From Kalaharituber pfeilii (lineage: Eukaryota > Ascomycota > Pezizomycetes > Pezizales > Pezizaceae), in assembly GCA_015179045.1 (NCBI GenBank), contig WHUZ01000021.1:1-64000 (forward strand): 64,000 bases of DNA, written 5' to 3'. Made by a program: the position numbers and the translations under genes. The notes beneath the pieces were generated by a model. It had not been told where the DNA came from, searched no databases, and saw only the letters and a list, made by a program, of their open reading frames with translations. Shown here piece after piece: positions 10,490-21,949 of the stretch. How positions within the stretch are numbered: the first letter of the stretch is position 1; each line of letters opens with the position of its first letter.

Positions 10490-12677
10490 ATAACCCCGCT
10501 TGTAGCACTAAGCCATGGCAGGGTCCCTGGGCAAGCCCTCATAGCCCGGAGACAGGCTAAACTAACTCTCTACATACATGGCCCCCACGCGCCGTCGCCC
10601 CCGCTCTCCTAGCTTCTAGAACTTGACCCCAGCGAAGAAATTCTCTAAAACGTCATACTCCTCCCCATTCTCCGCCTTTCTTTTCCAATCCTTTCCCATG
10701 TCGCTCCACCTCTCAAAACCTTCTGGGCGGTTCTTCTGACTTCTGCATCGGAAAGCGAGGTGCTCCCCGGTTTGCACCTCCCCGCACCTGCACTTATCCG
10801 ACTCAGCTGCCCCTATCCTCTTCAACCACACCGCACACCTCCCTCTCTCCAGGCGCAAGGCAGTGAAATTGGATACTGCTATCCTATTCCACTCCATGAC
10901 CTTCCTCCTCCAAAGCCCTCCACTTCTCTCTTCTCCTTCCTCCACGCCTTCACCCTCTGGCGCACCCCACTTCCGGTGGCCACCTCCTTCCCCTGCATCA
11001 CCGTCCCGTTCTTCGCCCACTCATCCGCCTTCTCATTTCCTGCGATTCCGATGTGAGCCTTGACCCACATCAGCTTCGCATCCCCTCCCTTCTTCTTCCT
11101 CCTCGCTACGGCATCCACCACTCTCCTCACATCCTCGGTTTTCCCCTTTCCCTCCCTGCCTGCCTTCTGGATCGCCATGACGGCAGCCTCAGAATCTAAA
11201 CAGATCAGTACAGGGACCTCCTCCTCCACACTCTCCAGCGCCTTTCTCACTCCCCTCACCTCCCCATCGAACACCGTCGCCGTTCTCCCCACCACCTCCG
11301 CCACGGCTGCCGACCTCCCCCACACCCCTGCTCCCACCTTGCTGTCCTCGATCTTGCTGCCGTCGGAGAAAAGGACTGCCCTTTTTCTTCCGGCTTCCCC
11401 GATCGCGGCTTCCCACTCCCCCCTCGTCTCCACTTCTCCTTTCCGCCTCTCCACCACTTCCACCTCCACCTTCTCACACCCCCCTCCCCACGAGATCTCC
11501 TCCCCCTCCTCCGAGAACCTCGCCCACTGACCTTGCCAGCGGTCCAGCACTGCTTCATACCCCTCATTCTCGACCACCGCCCACTGCACCCCCCAGTCTC
11601 TCCAGTTTCTCGCCTCCTCCTCTCTCTCCTCACTCCCTCCGAAGTCGCCCGTGCAAAGCTCCGCCAGCTCTGACGGCGCCTCCACCTCCCGGACGATCGC
11701 CCTCGCTTGCGCGCCATCCAGGACCGTCTCCACGTCCTCCACTCCACACACCGCACTCACCCCTCCTACCCTCGCTCCTCTCCCTCCTCCAGCCGCCTTC
11801 TTCAACACCTGCAGCTGAACTCTCTCCATCTCCTTCCTCCATTCCTTCTGTCCCCTCCACCCGATCTCGCTTCCCCACATTGCAACCGCCCTCACCATCC
11901 CCGTGTAGGCTTGCCTCCAGCTGCGTGGAGACATCCCCCAGTTCCGGTTGCCCAGTCCCGAGAGAGCCCCCGCCAGCCTCCGCGCTCGGCTCAGCCTGTT
12001 TCGCCAATGTGCGCCAAAGGTCAAGTTCTCATCGAAGATGACCCCTAACCACTTTAGCATCTCCCCCTCTTTCTTCCACCTCCTTCCCACCCCGAAGGTT
12101 ATCATCTCCCACTTCGACTCCTCCAGCGGGATCTGGTCTTCCTCCGCCACCTCCGCCATCGCCACCTTCACCTTCTCCCTGAGCCGCCCCATATCCCAGT
12201 ACCCGTGCCAGTCTAGGATCGTTGCTGCCAGGTCGTCAACATACGATGGCACTTCTACCTCCGCCCCCATCGCCACCCCCCTCAGCCTTCTCTCCATCTT
12301 CTCAATGGTGGGTGCCATGAAGATGAGGAAGATGACCGATGACAGTGGTGACCCTTGCGGAACCCCCACGTTCGACCTGCCCCTCCCTTTCTCCTCGCCG
12401 TCCCACCACACTCCGAACTCCCTGCCTCCCATAAACTCCTCCAGCCACCTCGGCTTCTTTCTCACCCCCTCGCTCCCCCTCTCCTCAATCCTTCTCAGGA
12501 CCACCTCCTTCCTCACGATGTTAAAGCCTCCTTTAACATCCGCCGTCACCCACGCTGCTCTCCCCCCCCTGTGCAGGCACCTCTGCACCTTTGTTACCGC
12601 CATCGCCATCGCCTGGATCGCATTACTCCCCTTGCGTGCTCCTAGCTGGAGCCTGTGGAAGAGTCGGTCTTCTTTCT
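10451..12677 (-). mobile_element. 5'-truncated family II LINE
   Basis: A 32-base T-run (10451-10482) marks the poly(A) end. The 14-bp duplication AGTGCATATCACTA lies at 10437-10450 and 12678-12691. The tail reads (minus strand) ..CCCTGCCATGGCTTAGTGCTACAAGCGGGGTTATGTGA. The element is GC-rich and unlike its AT-rich target. The other family II copies are 59722-61058 and the tail-only inserts at 34971 and 59260. Confidence 0.95.
10616..12677 (-). pseudogene. Family II LINE RT (C-terminal part) plus RNase H
   Basis: The frame enters mid-RT (..GAWVTADVKGGFN region) and contains GVPQGSPLS and the catalytic YVDDLAA. An RNase H domain follows with FSDGSK, ICLDSEAAVMAI and WVKAHIGIAGNEKADEWAK. A frameshift near 10890 moves the C-terminus into another frame, where KCRCGEVQTGEHLAFRC gives a CX1CX..H..C zinc-knuckle-like end, stopping at 10616. 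ORF1, the endonuclease and the RT fingers are missing, in line with 5' truncation. Very high G/A content on the coding strand gives many spurious overlapping frames. Confidence 0.9.
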
Positions 12678-12800
12678 AGTGCATATCACTAGATTAGACT
12701 ATAAACCATATCTTTGACCCCTTTACTATCATGAGACATGGCTGGACCCACAGGGGTGCTGTGGTTGTTGAGATGTTGGTCGTTGAAGTTGTGCACTTTT

Positions 12801-12970
12801 GGTGGCAAACGTGTCCGGGAAAGTGGTGTGTCCGGGAAAGTGGTGAACCACAGTAAGCTCCATGCAACTTATGCGGAGTTTATTTGGTGGCAAACGTGTC
12901 CGGGAAAGTGGTGTGTCCGGGAAAGTGGTGAACCACAGTAAGCTCCATGCAACTTATGCGGAGTTTATTA
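12801..12970. repeat. 85-bp tandem duplication across the transposon end
   Basis: The block starting 'ggtggcaaacgtgtccggg' at 12801 is repeated at 12886. Each copy contains the pogo terminus (ending ..GTGAACCACAG), the TA and about 30 bp of the interrupted gene. The duplication therefore happened after the transposon inserted. The gene frame resumes from the second copy at 12941. Confidence 0.9.
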
Positions 12971-14085
12971 GGGGTATTACAAAGCGCTTTCTGAAACTGG
13001 CTGAGCAGGGACCCGCAGATGCCCAAAATCTAGAGTGCTATTTCCCGGTGGGGTGTGACTCACTAGAGGAAGCAATTACATTAGTAGAGGGCCTGCCTGC
13101 AGCAATCGGATTGGGGAAGCAGTCTTCGGGGGATATTGAGGTCGAGAACGAGATCGAAAGCGAGACGGAGGAGTTACTCCGGCGTACGAAGAGCTCTGTG
13201 AAGGCTGCCCCCAGGCCCAATATTTCCCCGGCGAGCCCCGTCGTGGTTCCCGATTCCTCTCCGGCACCTATCAACACAGCTGCAACGCCCCGCAATGGAC
13301 CTTCAGCATCCCTCAATGCACGTTCCCGCAAGGTCAATAAGGAAGCCCCGTCTATCTCGCTAAAAGCTCAAACCACTGCCGGAGGGGGGTCGGCACCCGA
13401 TGATAACCAGGGGCTGGGGTCGGTTGGCCACGGGAGCACTTGTTGCGTGGAGGAAAATGGCAGGACGGAGAATGGCAGGGCGGAGAAGGAGAGTGGTATG
13501 GAGATGGAGAGTCGTGCGGAGGACAGTCGTGCGGAGAAGGAGGATCGTGTGGAGAAGGAGGATCGTGTGGAGAAGGAGAGTCGTGCGGAGAAGGAGAAGC
13601 GCGGTCCAGAAATCCCAGCAACCCTACAAATGAAGGAGAAGAAAACTCCTACAAGAAAAAATCTGCGCCGCAAAGCTGATTCAGCTAAACAAGCCGCAAC
13701 CGTCATACCAAACAGTCAACTAGGATTGGAAGAAGTGGACGATCTCTTCAGAGATCCAGATTTCGAGCCTGCGGCAAAGAGGCAAAGGCTACAAAGTAAT
13801 GAAGATTCCGATTCAGAGGTTATTCCAGCCACCGTACGCAAACCAACAACCCCGACAAGTTGCTCCACTCCAACTCACGCCACTCCGACAAGCCGTCCTC
13901 CTACAGTTGTCGGAAGCAAAAGCCAAGCCAAGAAGTCTGAAGCCACCAAATCCTCATTAAATTTCTCGCGTATACGACAAAAAATTCAGGCTTCAAGGCG
14001 ACAAAATCCTGCAAGCCAAACAACGGTAGCAGCAGTGTTGGGTCCGAGAGTGAGTGACTCGGAGGGAGATAATTCCGGAGAATGA
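12941..14085 (+). pseudogene. 3' part of the gene split by the pogo-like element
   Basis: The frame continues from the pogo insertion point (KLHATYAEFIRGITKRFLKLAEQ) for about 380 codons. After a short helical N-terminal part it is low complexity: Ser/Pro/Ala-rich, then a run of ESRAEKE/DRVEKE-type charged repeats (13470-13600), then a basic nuclear-type segment (KNLRRKADSAKQ), then Thr/Pro-rich sequence, ending SEGDNSGE. Composition suggests a nuclear or chromatin-associated protein, but I do not recognise it and it could belong to another mobile element. The stop lies just before the truncated LINE at about 14092. Confidence 0.55.
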
Positions 14086-14091
14086 GCCGAG

Positions 14092-15557
14092 AGAAGATAA
14101 TTCACCCGGTCCTACGTGGACGACTTCCACAGCGTCATCTCCAGCCGATCGATGAGACAACTCCGAAAAGACATAGACACCCACCGCAGAAACCCATCAC
14201 AAGAAGCCATGGAGGAGGGTTTCGAGCTGGACCCGCGGAAAGCCGACACACTGATAATCGGCACCCAAGGGAAGAGCTATCGCCTGGTGGGATTAACAGT
14301 GGACTGGGAGCTCAAATTCGACGAGCACTTCGGGAAAAGACTACACCTAGGGAAGGCGGCGTGGGGAGTCGCACAGAAACTCACCAAGATACCCCCGAGC
14401 AAAAGACGACAAGTCTACACTAGCATAGCCAGAAACATAGCCACCTACGGATGCTGGGCGTGGCAGTCCTACGCCAAAGGAGCCCCGAAAGAGAAGAAAC
14501 TCAGGCAACTAGAGAAATGGCAATACACGGTCGCCAGGGACATCACCGGCGCCCCATGGGGAACCAGAAGAGACATAGTGGAAGGCATAGCCAACCTGGA
14601 ATCGGTTGAGACGTTCTCACACGGGGAAAAAGAAAGAGAGCTCGAACCCTGAGATTCCCCGACGAACCGCTACTGGAGCCCACACCGGACACAAAATACC
14701 TGAGGGGCGACCTTTCACACCGGGACCCCCTCCCGCTACACATCTTCCCCACACAACCCAGCGACACAAGCAAAGAAAGATGGGAGGAGATCATCGCCGA
14801 AGAAGAGGAAGAGGGATGGAAGAGCACCTATACAGACGGAAGCCGAGTGAATAATCTCACCGGAGCAGGTACACATTGCCGAGGACAAGACGACCACTTC
14901 TACCTGGGAAGGGGGTGTACGGTCAACGACGGGGAGATGATTGCCATCAGCCACGCGCTCAACCACGAGGGAGAGCTACTGATCATCACCGACTCACGCA
15001 CGGCCATCTCCAGACTACAAAGGATAGCAAACGGAGACCCAAACGTCGAAGGCACATCCATGGAAGTCAGGAGACAGTGGGAGAAGCGGCTCAACCGGGG
15101 AGACCTAGACACAGCGGTAATGTGGGTCAAAGGCCACAAAGGGGTAGAAGGGAACACCAAAGCGGACACGGCAGCCAAGATAGGCACAGCAATTCAGTAC
15201 GAAGATGACACGGTCACGGAGGCAGGGTTAAGACAGGAAGCAAAAAGCCTCAGGGCCGAGGAACGGAATCGCCTGGGGCTATCCTACAGACCCCTCCAGA
15301 GAATAGACAATCGAAGAAGAATCTCCACCCTAGCGGGGATCCTTGGTAACAAGGGCCTCAAAGAGTGGAGATATGGCATAGGGAAAGCCGACTCACCGGA
15401 ATGCCGATGGTGCGGCAGAGCCCTGGAAAACCTAAAGCACTTAACGGACGAATGCCAGGTATGGAAAAGAAAACTCAAAGACGGAGCGAAAGGACTCAGG
15501 CAACCAGACAAAGGCACGAATCTGGCGGAGATTCTGGAATGGGCGATGGAGGAGTAG
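14092..15557 (+). pseudogene. 5'-truncated family I LINE: RT palm, RNase H, zinc knuckle
   Basis: The sequence starts at the RT catalytic motif (RSYVDDFHSVIS) and follows the family I ORF2 at 53620-55875 closely, with GLTVDWELKFDEHFGKRL and ARDITGAPWGTRR. A frameshift near 14630 precedes RNase H (TYTDGSR, ITDSRTAISRL, WVKGHKGVEGNTKADTAAK). The C-terminus has CRWCGRALENLKHLTDEC. No poly(A) or hairpin tail is found after the stop, and I could not find a target duplication, so the 3' end was lost or rearranged. Confidence 0.9.
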
Positions 15558-15599
15558 GGGAATCGGGGATTCAGTCGATTTTTCCTTTTCTTTTCTTTT

Positions 15600-16482
15600 G
15601 ATGGAGTCCATCGCATTGGGTTTATACCAGCGACAAACCTGGCACATAAGAAGGCTAAGAGTCGTCCCTATGAATCGGCCTACAATCGCAAAGTCTTTAA
15701 ACAGATAGATGGGGCGATCCAGTAGAGTGGTTCCCAAGAAAGTACAGCTGGCATCATAATCGGCATCCGACAATCTAACCAATAAAGTTGGATTTCTCTG
15801 ACCATTGCTGGAGTAGTATAGGTCATGGACGGAGTCTTGTGAGCGCGGAATTGAAAGGGTTGCTAAAGTTTCCAGCGTGGTGGTATCTAGAGCATCGGGA
15901 GAGCCTTGTGAAATGCCTTGTAGTAGACTGAAAGTGCTTGACAATATTCCTTCCCAAAACTAAAAAATTTAACTAGCAGTCAGCAACGAACAATTTCATC
16001 AATACTGGGTGGGGGAATCATACCCAACAGATTCGTTTTTGTCGTAATGGGAAATCGAAATCCTGGGCGCGGATGGTCTCGTAATACGGAGGGTACTCTA
16101 GATACTTCGTGATTGTATCCTTCCATTCACTAGTATATGCCCGGCGAAAGCGTTCCGTCACTTTGGTGTTCAAACAGCTGTCCTTGAATTGTGAGGCTCG
16201 TGTGAGCATGACTTCTCGCTTTCCCTGCTCGATCTGGCCTGAGAACTCCGTGATCCCAGCATCAGCATTTAGCCATTTCTTCCAAATATCGGCCTCACTG
16301 TCCGGAAGATGCGGGTCATCGGGATTAAGACGAAGTAGCTCAAGGAGGAATTGTTCTTCTGGGCGGATTTTGGTGCTGTCTATTGCAAGTGCAGTCCAGT
16401 GGACTTTTGATAAAAGTTGTCGCTCCAGCTCAGGTTTTGAAAGTTCTTGTGCTGACAATTCCGACCGGGTCAGAGACTAAAG
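15600..16482 (-). pseudogene. Unrecognised host gene fragment with one intron, 3' end lost
   Basis: Exon A runs from about 16482 down to 16024, and exon B from 15959 to about 15600. The 64-nt intron (15960-16023) starts GTATGA and ends TTTTTTAG, with a CTGAC-like branch site (gctgactgc). Splicing joins ..KRICW to FWEGILSSTF in the same frame. The predicted protein is acidic-to-neutral, mostly helical, with no motif I recognise. No ATG was settled: the first exon frame is open from a possible upstream acceptor near 16482. The frame runs into antisense LINE sequence near 15600 without a stop, so the gene is 3'-truncated. Confidence 0.5.
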
Positions 16483-17660
16483 CGCGTGCAGGCGATGCAT
16501 ACCTATGATTCAGTATATAAGATGAGTGTAACAAGCGGAGAAGATGGAGATAACTTAATTACCAGCTTGCACCTCCATTTTAGTTCCGGTGATAGCATAG
16601 AAGCGCTACACAATTAGGAAAAGTTGAGTTTGAGGGATGAGTAGGGTGAGGGGTATGAGGCTAAGAGTGAGGGATGGTTAGTCTCGTAGCCAGTTCTCTA
16701 CGGGATGTACGCTGACTAGGGAAATGTGTACAACGGAAGTCCCTGAATTGCAATGCCAAGACAATTAGTCAGGTGCGTATTCTTGGCAACCACTTGCCTA
16801 AATTGGCGAGGCCCCCTGACGCAGAATTGGGTGAGTATTGTCTGTACTGAAGCAGTGTTTGGTATTCTCATCACTACTACTTACCTAGTAGCTGTTTGTG
16901 TATTTTGATATATGAGTATTGTCGGTTAGGAATGAGACTAAGCAAGGATTATAACATCATCGCTCGGGAGCTTGGAGTTGCGGGAAGGATAGTCTCGGAA
17001 GCTAGGGTACATACATACATAATGTATCGATCCCTGTACTGCAACACTTTAACCCTGGTAATGTAATGCTAGCCTGGTCGCACAACCTTAGGGTAGGGCC
17101 ACATTATTACCTTGACATACTTGTAGTCTCGACAGCACATCCTTGGACTAAACAAAATGCCAGAATAGGCAATTTTGCATGTTCGGTATCTTAGGGTTAT
17201 GCAAGTCAACCAGACGATGTGAGCATATAACTGCTCTACTTAACTCTGAAAATATCTATAGGTATTAATAGTTGGTAAGAGCCAACTTAGTACTGGAGTC
17301 CTAATCTCGCGCGCGCCAGCCTCTTGGCTGGGGATATAACGTCACACTCAGCGCGTTCATGTCCGAGCCTGCATGAATCCAATACTACAGTTGTTCTCGA
17401 GAACAACACTGGTTACGAGACTAGTACTTTGTTCAAACTTTAGGAATTTCATCCGTACATAGAGATAGTACAACGCGTATTCAAGGCACCAATTTTCTGG
17501 TATCTAGCATAACTTGGCGCGGCGCGAAGTAACACATACCTCCATCATGGAACTATATAATTGGTAGAAGTTCTGGTGGGAGTCTTTCAAAATACAAATC
17601 CCGTTAGCATTATGCAAATACTAGGTGGTTTTACAGTCAATTGCCATCGGGTTCGAGGTT
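16483..17660. other. No recognisable feature
   Basis: Mixed-composition DNA. I see no convincing coding frame, repeat array or element boundary. It may include the promoter and first exon of the minus-strand gene ending at 15600. Confidence 0.5.
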
Positions 17661-17828
17661 GAGTTCGCGTACGCCAACTGAGCTGCCACCGGGAACTCCA
17701 GTGAGTTCGCGTACGCCAACTCAGCTGGCACTGAGCCCTCCAGTGAGTTCGCGTACGCCAACTCAGTTGGCACTGGGTCCTCCAGTGAGTTGGCGTACGC
17801 CAACTGAGCTGGCGCTGGGTCCTCCAGC
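17661..17828. repeat. 42-bp minisatellite, four units
   Basis: GAGTTCGCGTACGCCAACT recurs at 17661, 17703, 17745 and 17787 (the last with GAGTTGGCG). A single further unit lies near 21813. Confidence 0.9.
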
Positions 17829-18319
17829 ATCAGCAAAAACGAAAAAATCGCCCCATGCGCCTGGAGCATAGGGCGCACAGGGCAAGAACTGGGGAACATG
17901 TTGCAACGCGGTCCCGTCGCGTGCGCCATGTTGCATCCTATCATACATGGATCGCCCTGAGAAATCGGTGAATGTATCTGCCAAGTCTGGAAGATCCGGC
18001 CTTGCAAGCAGTCCCCACAACGCACAGCCAAGTGGCCTTTGCACCAGTGTTTCAGCAGACTGATATGACTTGCTCTAGGAGTTCACTGGCACTGCTAACC
18101 AACTCCCTGACCTGTCCAGTCTGGGATAATGACCTCACAGATTCATTTGCTTTTAACCTATACTCTCCTAGAGAGGGTGACTGCATCCAGCGATGCCTAA
18201 AAGAATCAATCAAATATACTATACCTTCTTGAGAGATACTATGTTCTCTTGAAGGCCCGTTTGATCCTATAATCCCTAGAGCGAAGCTTACTAATTATAA
18301 TAGCTGGTACCTGTTACAT
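17829..18319. other. No recognisable feature
   Basis: It contains the phrase 'catgttgcaacgcg..gcgccatgttgc' but no array and no credible frame. Confidence 0.4.
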
Positions 18320-19465
18320 TGGAATTCATAATGCGAGGTAACTTCATTTATTTGATCTGTTATTATCTTAAAAAATTTGCTCCCCATGAACCAATCCTGG
18401 GACATACAATAAAATAACCAAAACTTCCACTGAGATAAAAGTATATAGGAGAGCCCTGCCTTGCCCAACAGCTGCAAGCGCAGGTATATGATACAGTAAA
18501 AAAAAAAACAGTATAGCAATCACTAAGAGGAGCAAAAAAGCAGGACGGCTCTTACTTATTATCTTACCATAACCTATAAGATTTAGCTTATTCTGCTGCA
18601 TCTCGTGCCATAGAGAGAAATGAGTCATACCTGTCAAATTGAGCTTATTCTTGTGCTGTCGAGAGAGACTTATCATATCTGTTAATTAAGATCATCCTGC
18701 CTCATCTTACGACGTGGAAATGGTACTGCTCTCCTTATAGATTGAGTCCATATGTAGCCATTGATGGAAATCTGTCATACCTATCAGATTCAGCTCATTC
18801 TGCCTCATCTTATACTGTTGAGAAGGGTCTACAATACCTGTTAAATCTAACTTATTATGTCTCATCTCTCACTATCAAAAGGGCCTGTCATACTTTGTTA
18901 ATAGAGCTCATACTACTATATCTCCCGCCGCATCGTTCAGGGTCTACCATACCTGTGAAATTTAACTCATATTACCATATTCTGCATTGTTGAAGGCTGC
19001 CATCCTGTCAGATTAAGCTGTTGTTGCCATATCTCACATAGTTGAGGAGAACCTAGTATACCTATTAAGTTGAGCTGTTGTTGCCATATCTCGCGTGGTT
19101 GAGTGGACCTAGCATACCTATTAAGTTGAGCTAGTTAGCAGCAGTAAAAAGAGTGGGTTGCTTGTGCTTTGATTCCTGTCTACACGAGATGTAATTCGGG
19201 CATGATTTTGTTGTTGCCATATCTCGTATGGTTGAGTGGGACCTAGCATACTTGTTAAGTTGAGCTCATATTAGTATATTTCGCGTGAGTGGGACCTAGC
19301 ATACCTATTAAGTTGAGCTTATGTTGCCATATCTTATACCATCAAGGTATGCGATCCTGTCAGATTAAGCCATATTTCATACAGTTAGGTAGAACGCGTT
19401 ATACTTATTAGATTCAGCTCATTCTATCATACGCTGTTTAAGAGAGCCCACCATACCTACAAAAT
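18320..19465 (-). repeat. Degenerate 60-70-bp satellite, minus orientation
   Basis: Units of the form 'ccataccTRttAaattgAGCTcattttgccataTCTCgc.gttgA.gg' repeat through the block. The reverse complement matches the array at 26780-27690 (ACAGGTATGGCGGGTCC..CGCGAGAT..GAGCTGAAT). Units are more decayed here. Confidence 0.75.
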
Positions 19466-19470
19466 ATTCA

Positions 19471-20845
19471 CGTCAACAAATACAATCTCTATGCATTAGC
19501 ATATTGTACATGTCTGCCAGTAACCTAGTTGTGATGTCAGAGTGGGAGATAATCCTGGCAGTATTAACCGGCAACCTGGAAGTGTACTGATCAACAGCCT
19601 ATCATCCTACATTGGGTTGCCAGCCAACCTATATGAGTAACAACCAGCGGCTGTGGTGGCCGGCCCAATGAGCAGCTCAATCAGCGGGCCAACATGCAGC
19701 CTAATGAGCGGCCCAACGCGCGACCTGATGAGCTGAATTTAATAACAGTAGATTTTGGCGCACCAGGATGTGGTTTGTCCCAAATCAGCAATGTCTTAAC
19801 AGGGCAGCTCAAGCATACTTGCCAGATTGAGATAATTGACTGCCAGGAAGATATTGAGCAGATTGAGCCAATTGAGCGTATCGAGTATATTGAGCGCGGG
19901 TATGAGATATAGAGAGTAGAGAATATTGGGCATATTGAGCCTGTTCAGCATATTGGGCATGAATTCCCGACCCGGGCTAGGAATTGACCACTTTCGCAGT
20001 GCATATGAGATGTAGAGAGTATTAAGCACATTGAGTACGCCATGAGTTGCAGAGAATATTAAGCATATTGACTACACACATGACGTATGGAGAGTATTGA
20101 GTATATTGAGCCCACGCATGAGATATTGAACATGTTAAGTATATTGAGTATTTACTGCGCGCATGAGATATTGAGCAGAAATGGAATCGGCATGCCGAAG
20201 GTGATATGTATGAATTACGGGACTACGAAAGGGCCTCACGCCGACCCAATCTGAAGGCGATATATACGAATTAAGGGCCCCACGCCGACAGCCAGCGTCA
20301 GGGCTGCAGGTCAATTATTGTAATTGCATTGTGGATACCCAAATGCGCTGAGATGCAATAATCATTAATCAAAGGTTCACTTGTAGCATCAGGATGCAAC
20401 AGGGCTAGCGTCAGAACGCTGGGGCGTATAGAGCGCAATACGAAAGGCGGGTTGCATCAGGCCGCTGAGTCAGTATGCCTGGACGCAACCTTTGTTTTGG
20501 TCATGGATGCCTACTACTCAATTGAAATAAAGTTTTACTGTTGCAAAGGGAGCTTTAAGCTAGAACCTGGGCTACTCGCAGAGTCACTCACTCGGCTACT
20601 TATTGGGCTGCTCATCGGGCTGCTCATTGGGTCGGCCACTACAGCCGCTGGTTGTCATTCACATGCGTCGGCTGGCAACCCAATATAGGATGATAGGCTG
20701 TTGCTCAGTACACTTCCAGGTTGCCGGTTGATATTGCAGGAATTACCCGTCATTCCGACGTCAAGTTTAGTGTTGACTAGGTTGGTGATACAACGTGCCG
20801 ACGCGCTCAGAACATGTTTGTTTATGTTCGTTGACGCGACTGTTG
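19471..20845. mobile_element. Non-autonomous element with about 240-bp inverted termini
   Basis: The left arm (about 19505-19740) and right arm (about 20560-20795) are inverted copies sharing 'accggcaacctggaagtgtactga', 'caacagcctatcatcct' and 'caaccagcggctgt.gtggccg'. The extreme ends are less certain: 'acGTCAACaAA' at left and its inverted form 'TTcGTTGACGc' at right. The interior has ATTGAG(C)AT-type low-complexity sequence (19840-20180) and no transposase. Satellite units in opposite orientations flank the two sides. Confidence 0.65.
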
Positions 20846-20937
20846 CAGCACATATTTACAGGTATGGCAGGCCCCTCTTAAAAGCATGACATTTGGCAGA
20901 ATAAGCTATTGACAGGTAGGGCAGCTCTCCTCAATGC

Positions 20938-21117
20938 TCCCGATCAGAAGTGAAGGACACCCCATCCCGTATTGACATTTCACCCGCATCATGTATGAGC
21001 ACCGCGGGCACTACATGTACTTATCGGCTGTTTTTAGTTTTTCTTTCCTTTTAATAAACCCTCGCCATAGCCCATAGGGCGGCATGCGAGTACTGATATA
21101 AAAAGAAAAAAAAAAAA
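20938..21117 (+). mobile_element. 5'-truncated LINE-type fragment with hairpin tail
   Basis: The 3' part reads ..TTAATAAACCCTCGCCATAGCCCATAGGGCGGCATGCGAG.. then an A-rich tail. 'accgcgggcactacatgtac' matches the 3' UTR of the ORF1-only element (38601-40634, inverted). A probable imperfect duplication AGCTC(CT)..ATGC borders it. Confidence 0.75.
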
Positions 21118-21429
21118 GCTCCTTGATGCACCACAATGAGCCGAATTCTCTATTTCAGCGAGAGTGGCAAAATGGACTATATTACATCAAGCAGGAGCGG
21201 TAGGGTGACCGATAATGGTATGGCATGATAGGATGATGAAGGGGCACCTGGATATAGATCACAATAGCTAGATATACATAATCAGTTGTCAAACAAGGCG
21301 TTCTATCTGCAGTACTTGCTATTGTGAAAAAGCTTCTTCAGTGTGTATAAGTGGTTGATACCGTGAAAGTACATGGCACACTTATCAGTTGCGCAGAGAC
21401 GTAATAGAGGCATCTGGAAACTGCCTGGG

Positions 21430-21775
21430 TGTAAACAACCTTAGTTAGTGCGTCTAGTTATGATCAACAGGTAACATGCATCCCGGGTGCATAGGACGTT
21501 ACAATGAATAGATGAGGTGTATTCACGGCGCACAGAGCCTTAGTTACTGCGCCAGGTTACAATGAATAGATGACGTGCATCCAGGGCGCACAGAGCCTTG
21601 TTTAGTGCGCCAGGTTACAATGAGTAGATGACGTGCATCTAGTGAGCGGCACGAGCCGAGCCAGCTCGAGCCAGCTCGAGCTGGCTCGAGCTCACCCTCC
21701 AGCTCGGCTCGAGCTAGCTCGTGCCGCTCACTACGTGCATCCAGGGCGCTCAAGGCGCTTGGGGGGTATTCAGCC
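21430..21775. repeat. 58-bp tandem repeat interrupted by a hAT MITE
   Basis: 'ttacaatgaatagatgacgtgcatcc' recurs with a 58-bp spacing (21501, 21559, 21617). The last unit is split by the MITE at 21640-21733, and the repeat resumes after the 8-bp duplication. Confidence 0.85.
21640..21733. mobile_element. 94-bp hAT-type MITE
   Basis: The ends are TAGTGAGCGGCACGAGC and its inverse GCTCGTGCCGCTCACTA. An exact 8-bp duplication CGTGCATC flanks it (21632-21639 and 21734-21741). It is almost entirely palindromic with repeated GAGCYRGCTC motifs. The larger copies are 28136-28502 and 57806-58096. Confidence 0.9.
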
Positions 21776-21810
21776 CCCCAGGTGCTTCAGGGCGATTTTC
21801 CGTTTTTGCT

Positions 21811-21866
21811 GATGAGTGAGTTCGCGTACGCCAACTCAGCTGGCACTGAGCCCTCCAGTGAGTTCA
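21811..21866. repeat. Dispersed unit of the 42-bp minisatellite
   Basis: GAGTTCGCGTACGCCAACTC followed by 'agctggcactgagccctccagtgagttc' matches the array at 17661-17828. Confidence 0.8.
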
Positions 21867-21949
21867 TACTGCGATGTTGCCAAATTGAGATAATTATCCG
21901 CTGTAAGGGCACTAGATATATTTGGCCAATTGTGCATATATCAAGTATA

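Larger units (their letters stand above)
2898..12853. mobile_element. Pogo-like (Tc1-mariner) DNA transposon with nested insertions
   Basis: The left terminus at 2898 (CTGTAGTTCACCACTTTCCC..) and the right terminus ending at 12853 are inverted repeats over about 70 bp, sharing 'TTTGCCACCAAAAGTGCAC' and 'CAACATCTCAACAACCAC'. A TA dinucleotide flanks both ends (2896-2897 and 12854-12855), as expected for this superfamily. The right terminus holds an extra 17-bp duplication (GTGTCCGGGAAAGTGGT twice). Without the copia element, the family II LINE and the small LINE-type insert, the element would be about 2.2 kb, normal for a pogo/Fot-type element. Confidence 0.85.

Noticed and set aside
10760..12679. 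Plus-strand frames (Pro/Ser-rich) opposite the family II LINE
   Set aside because: They are the antisense of a strongly purine-rich coding strand. RT and RNase H motifs lie on the minus strand.
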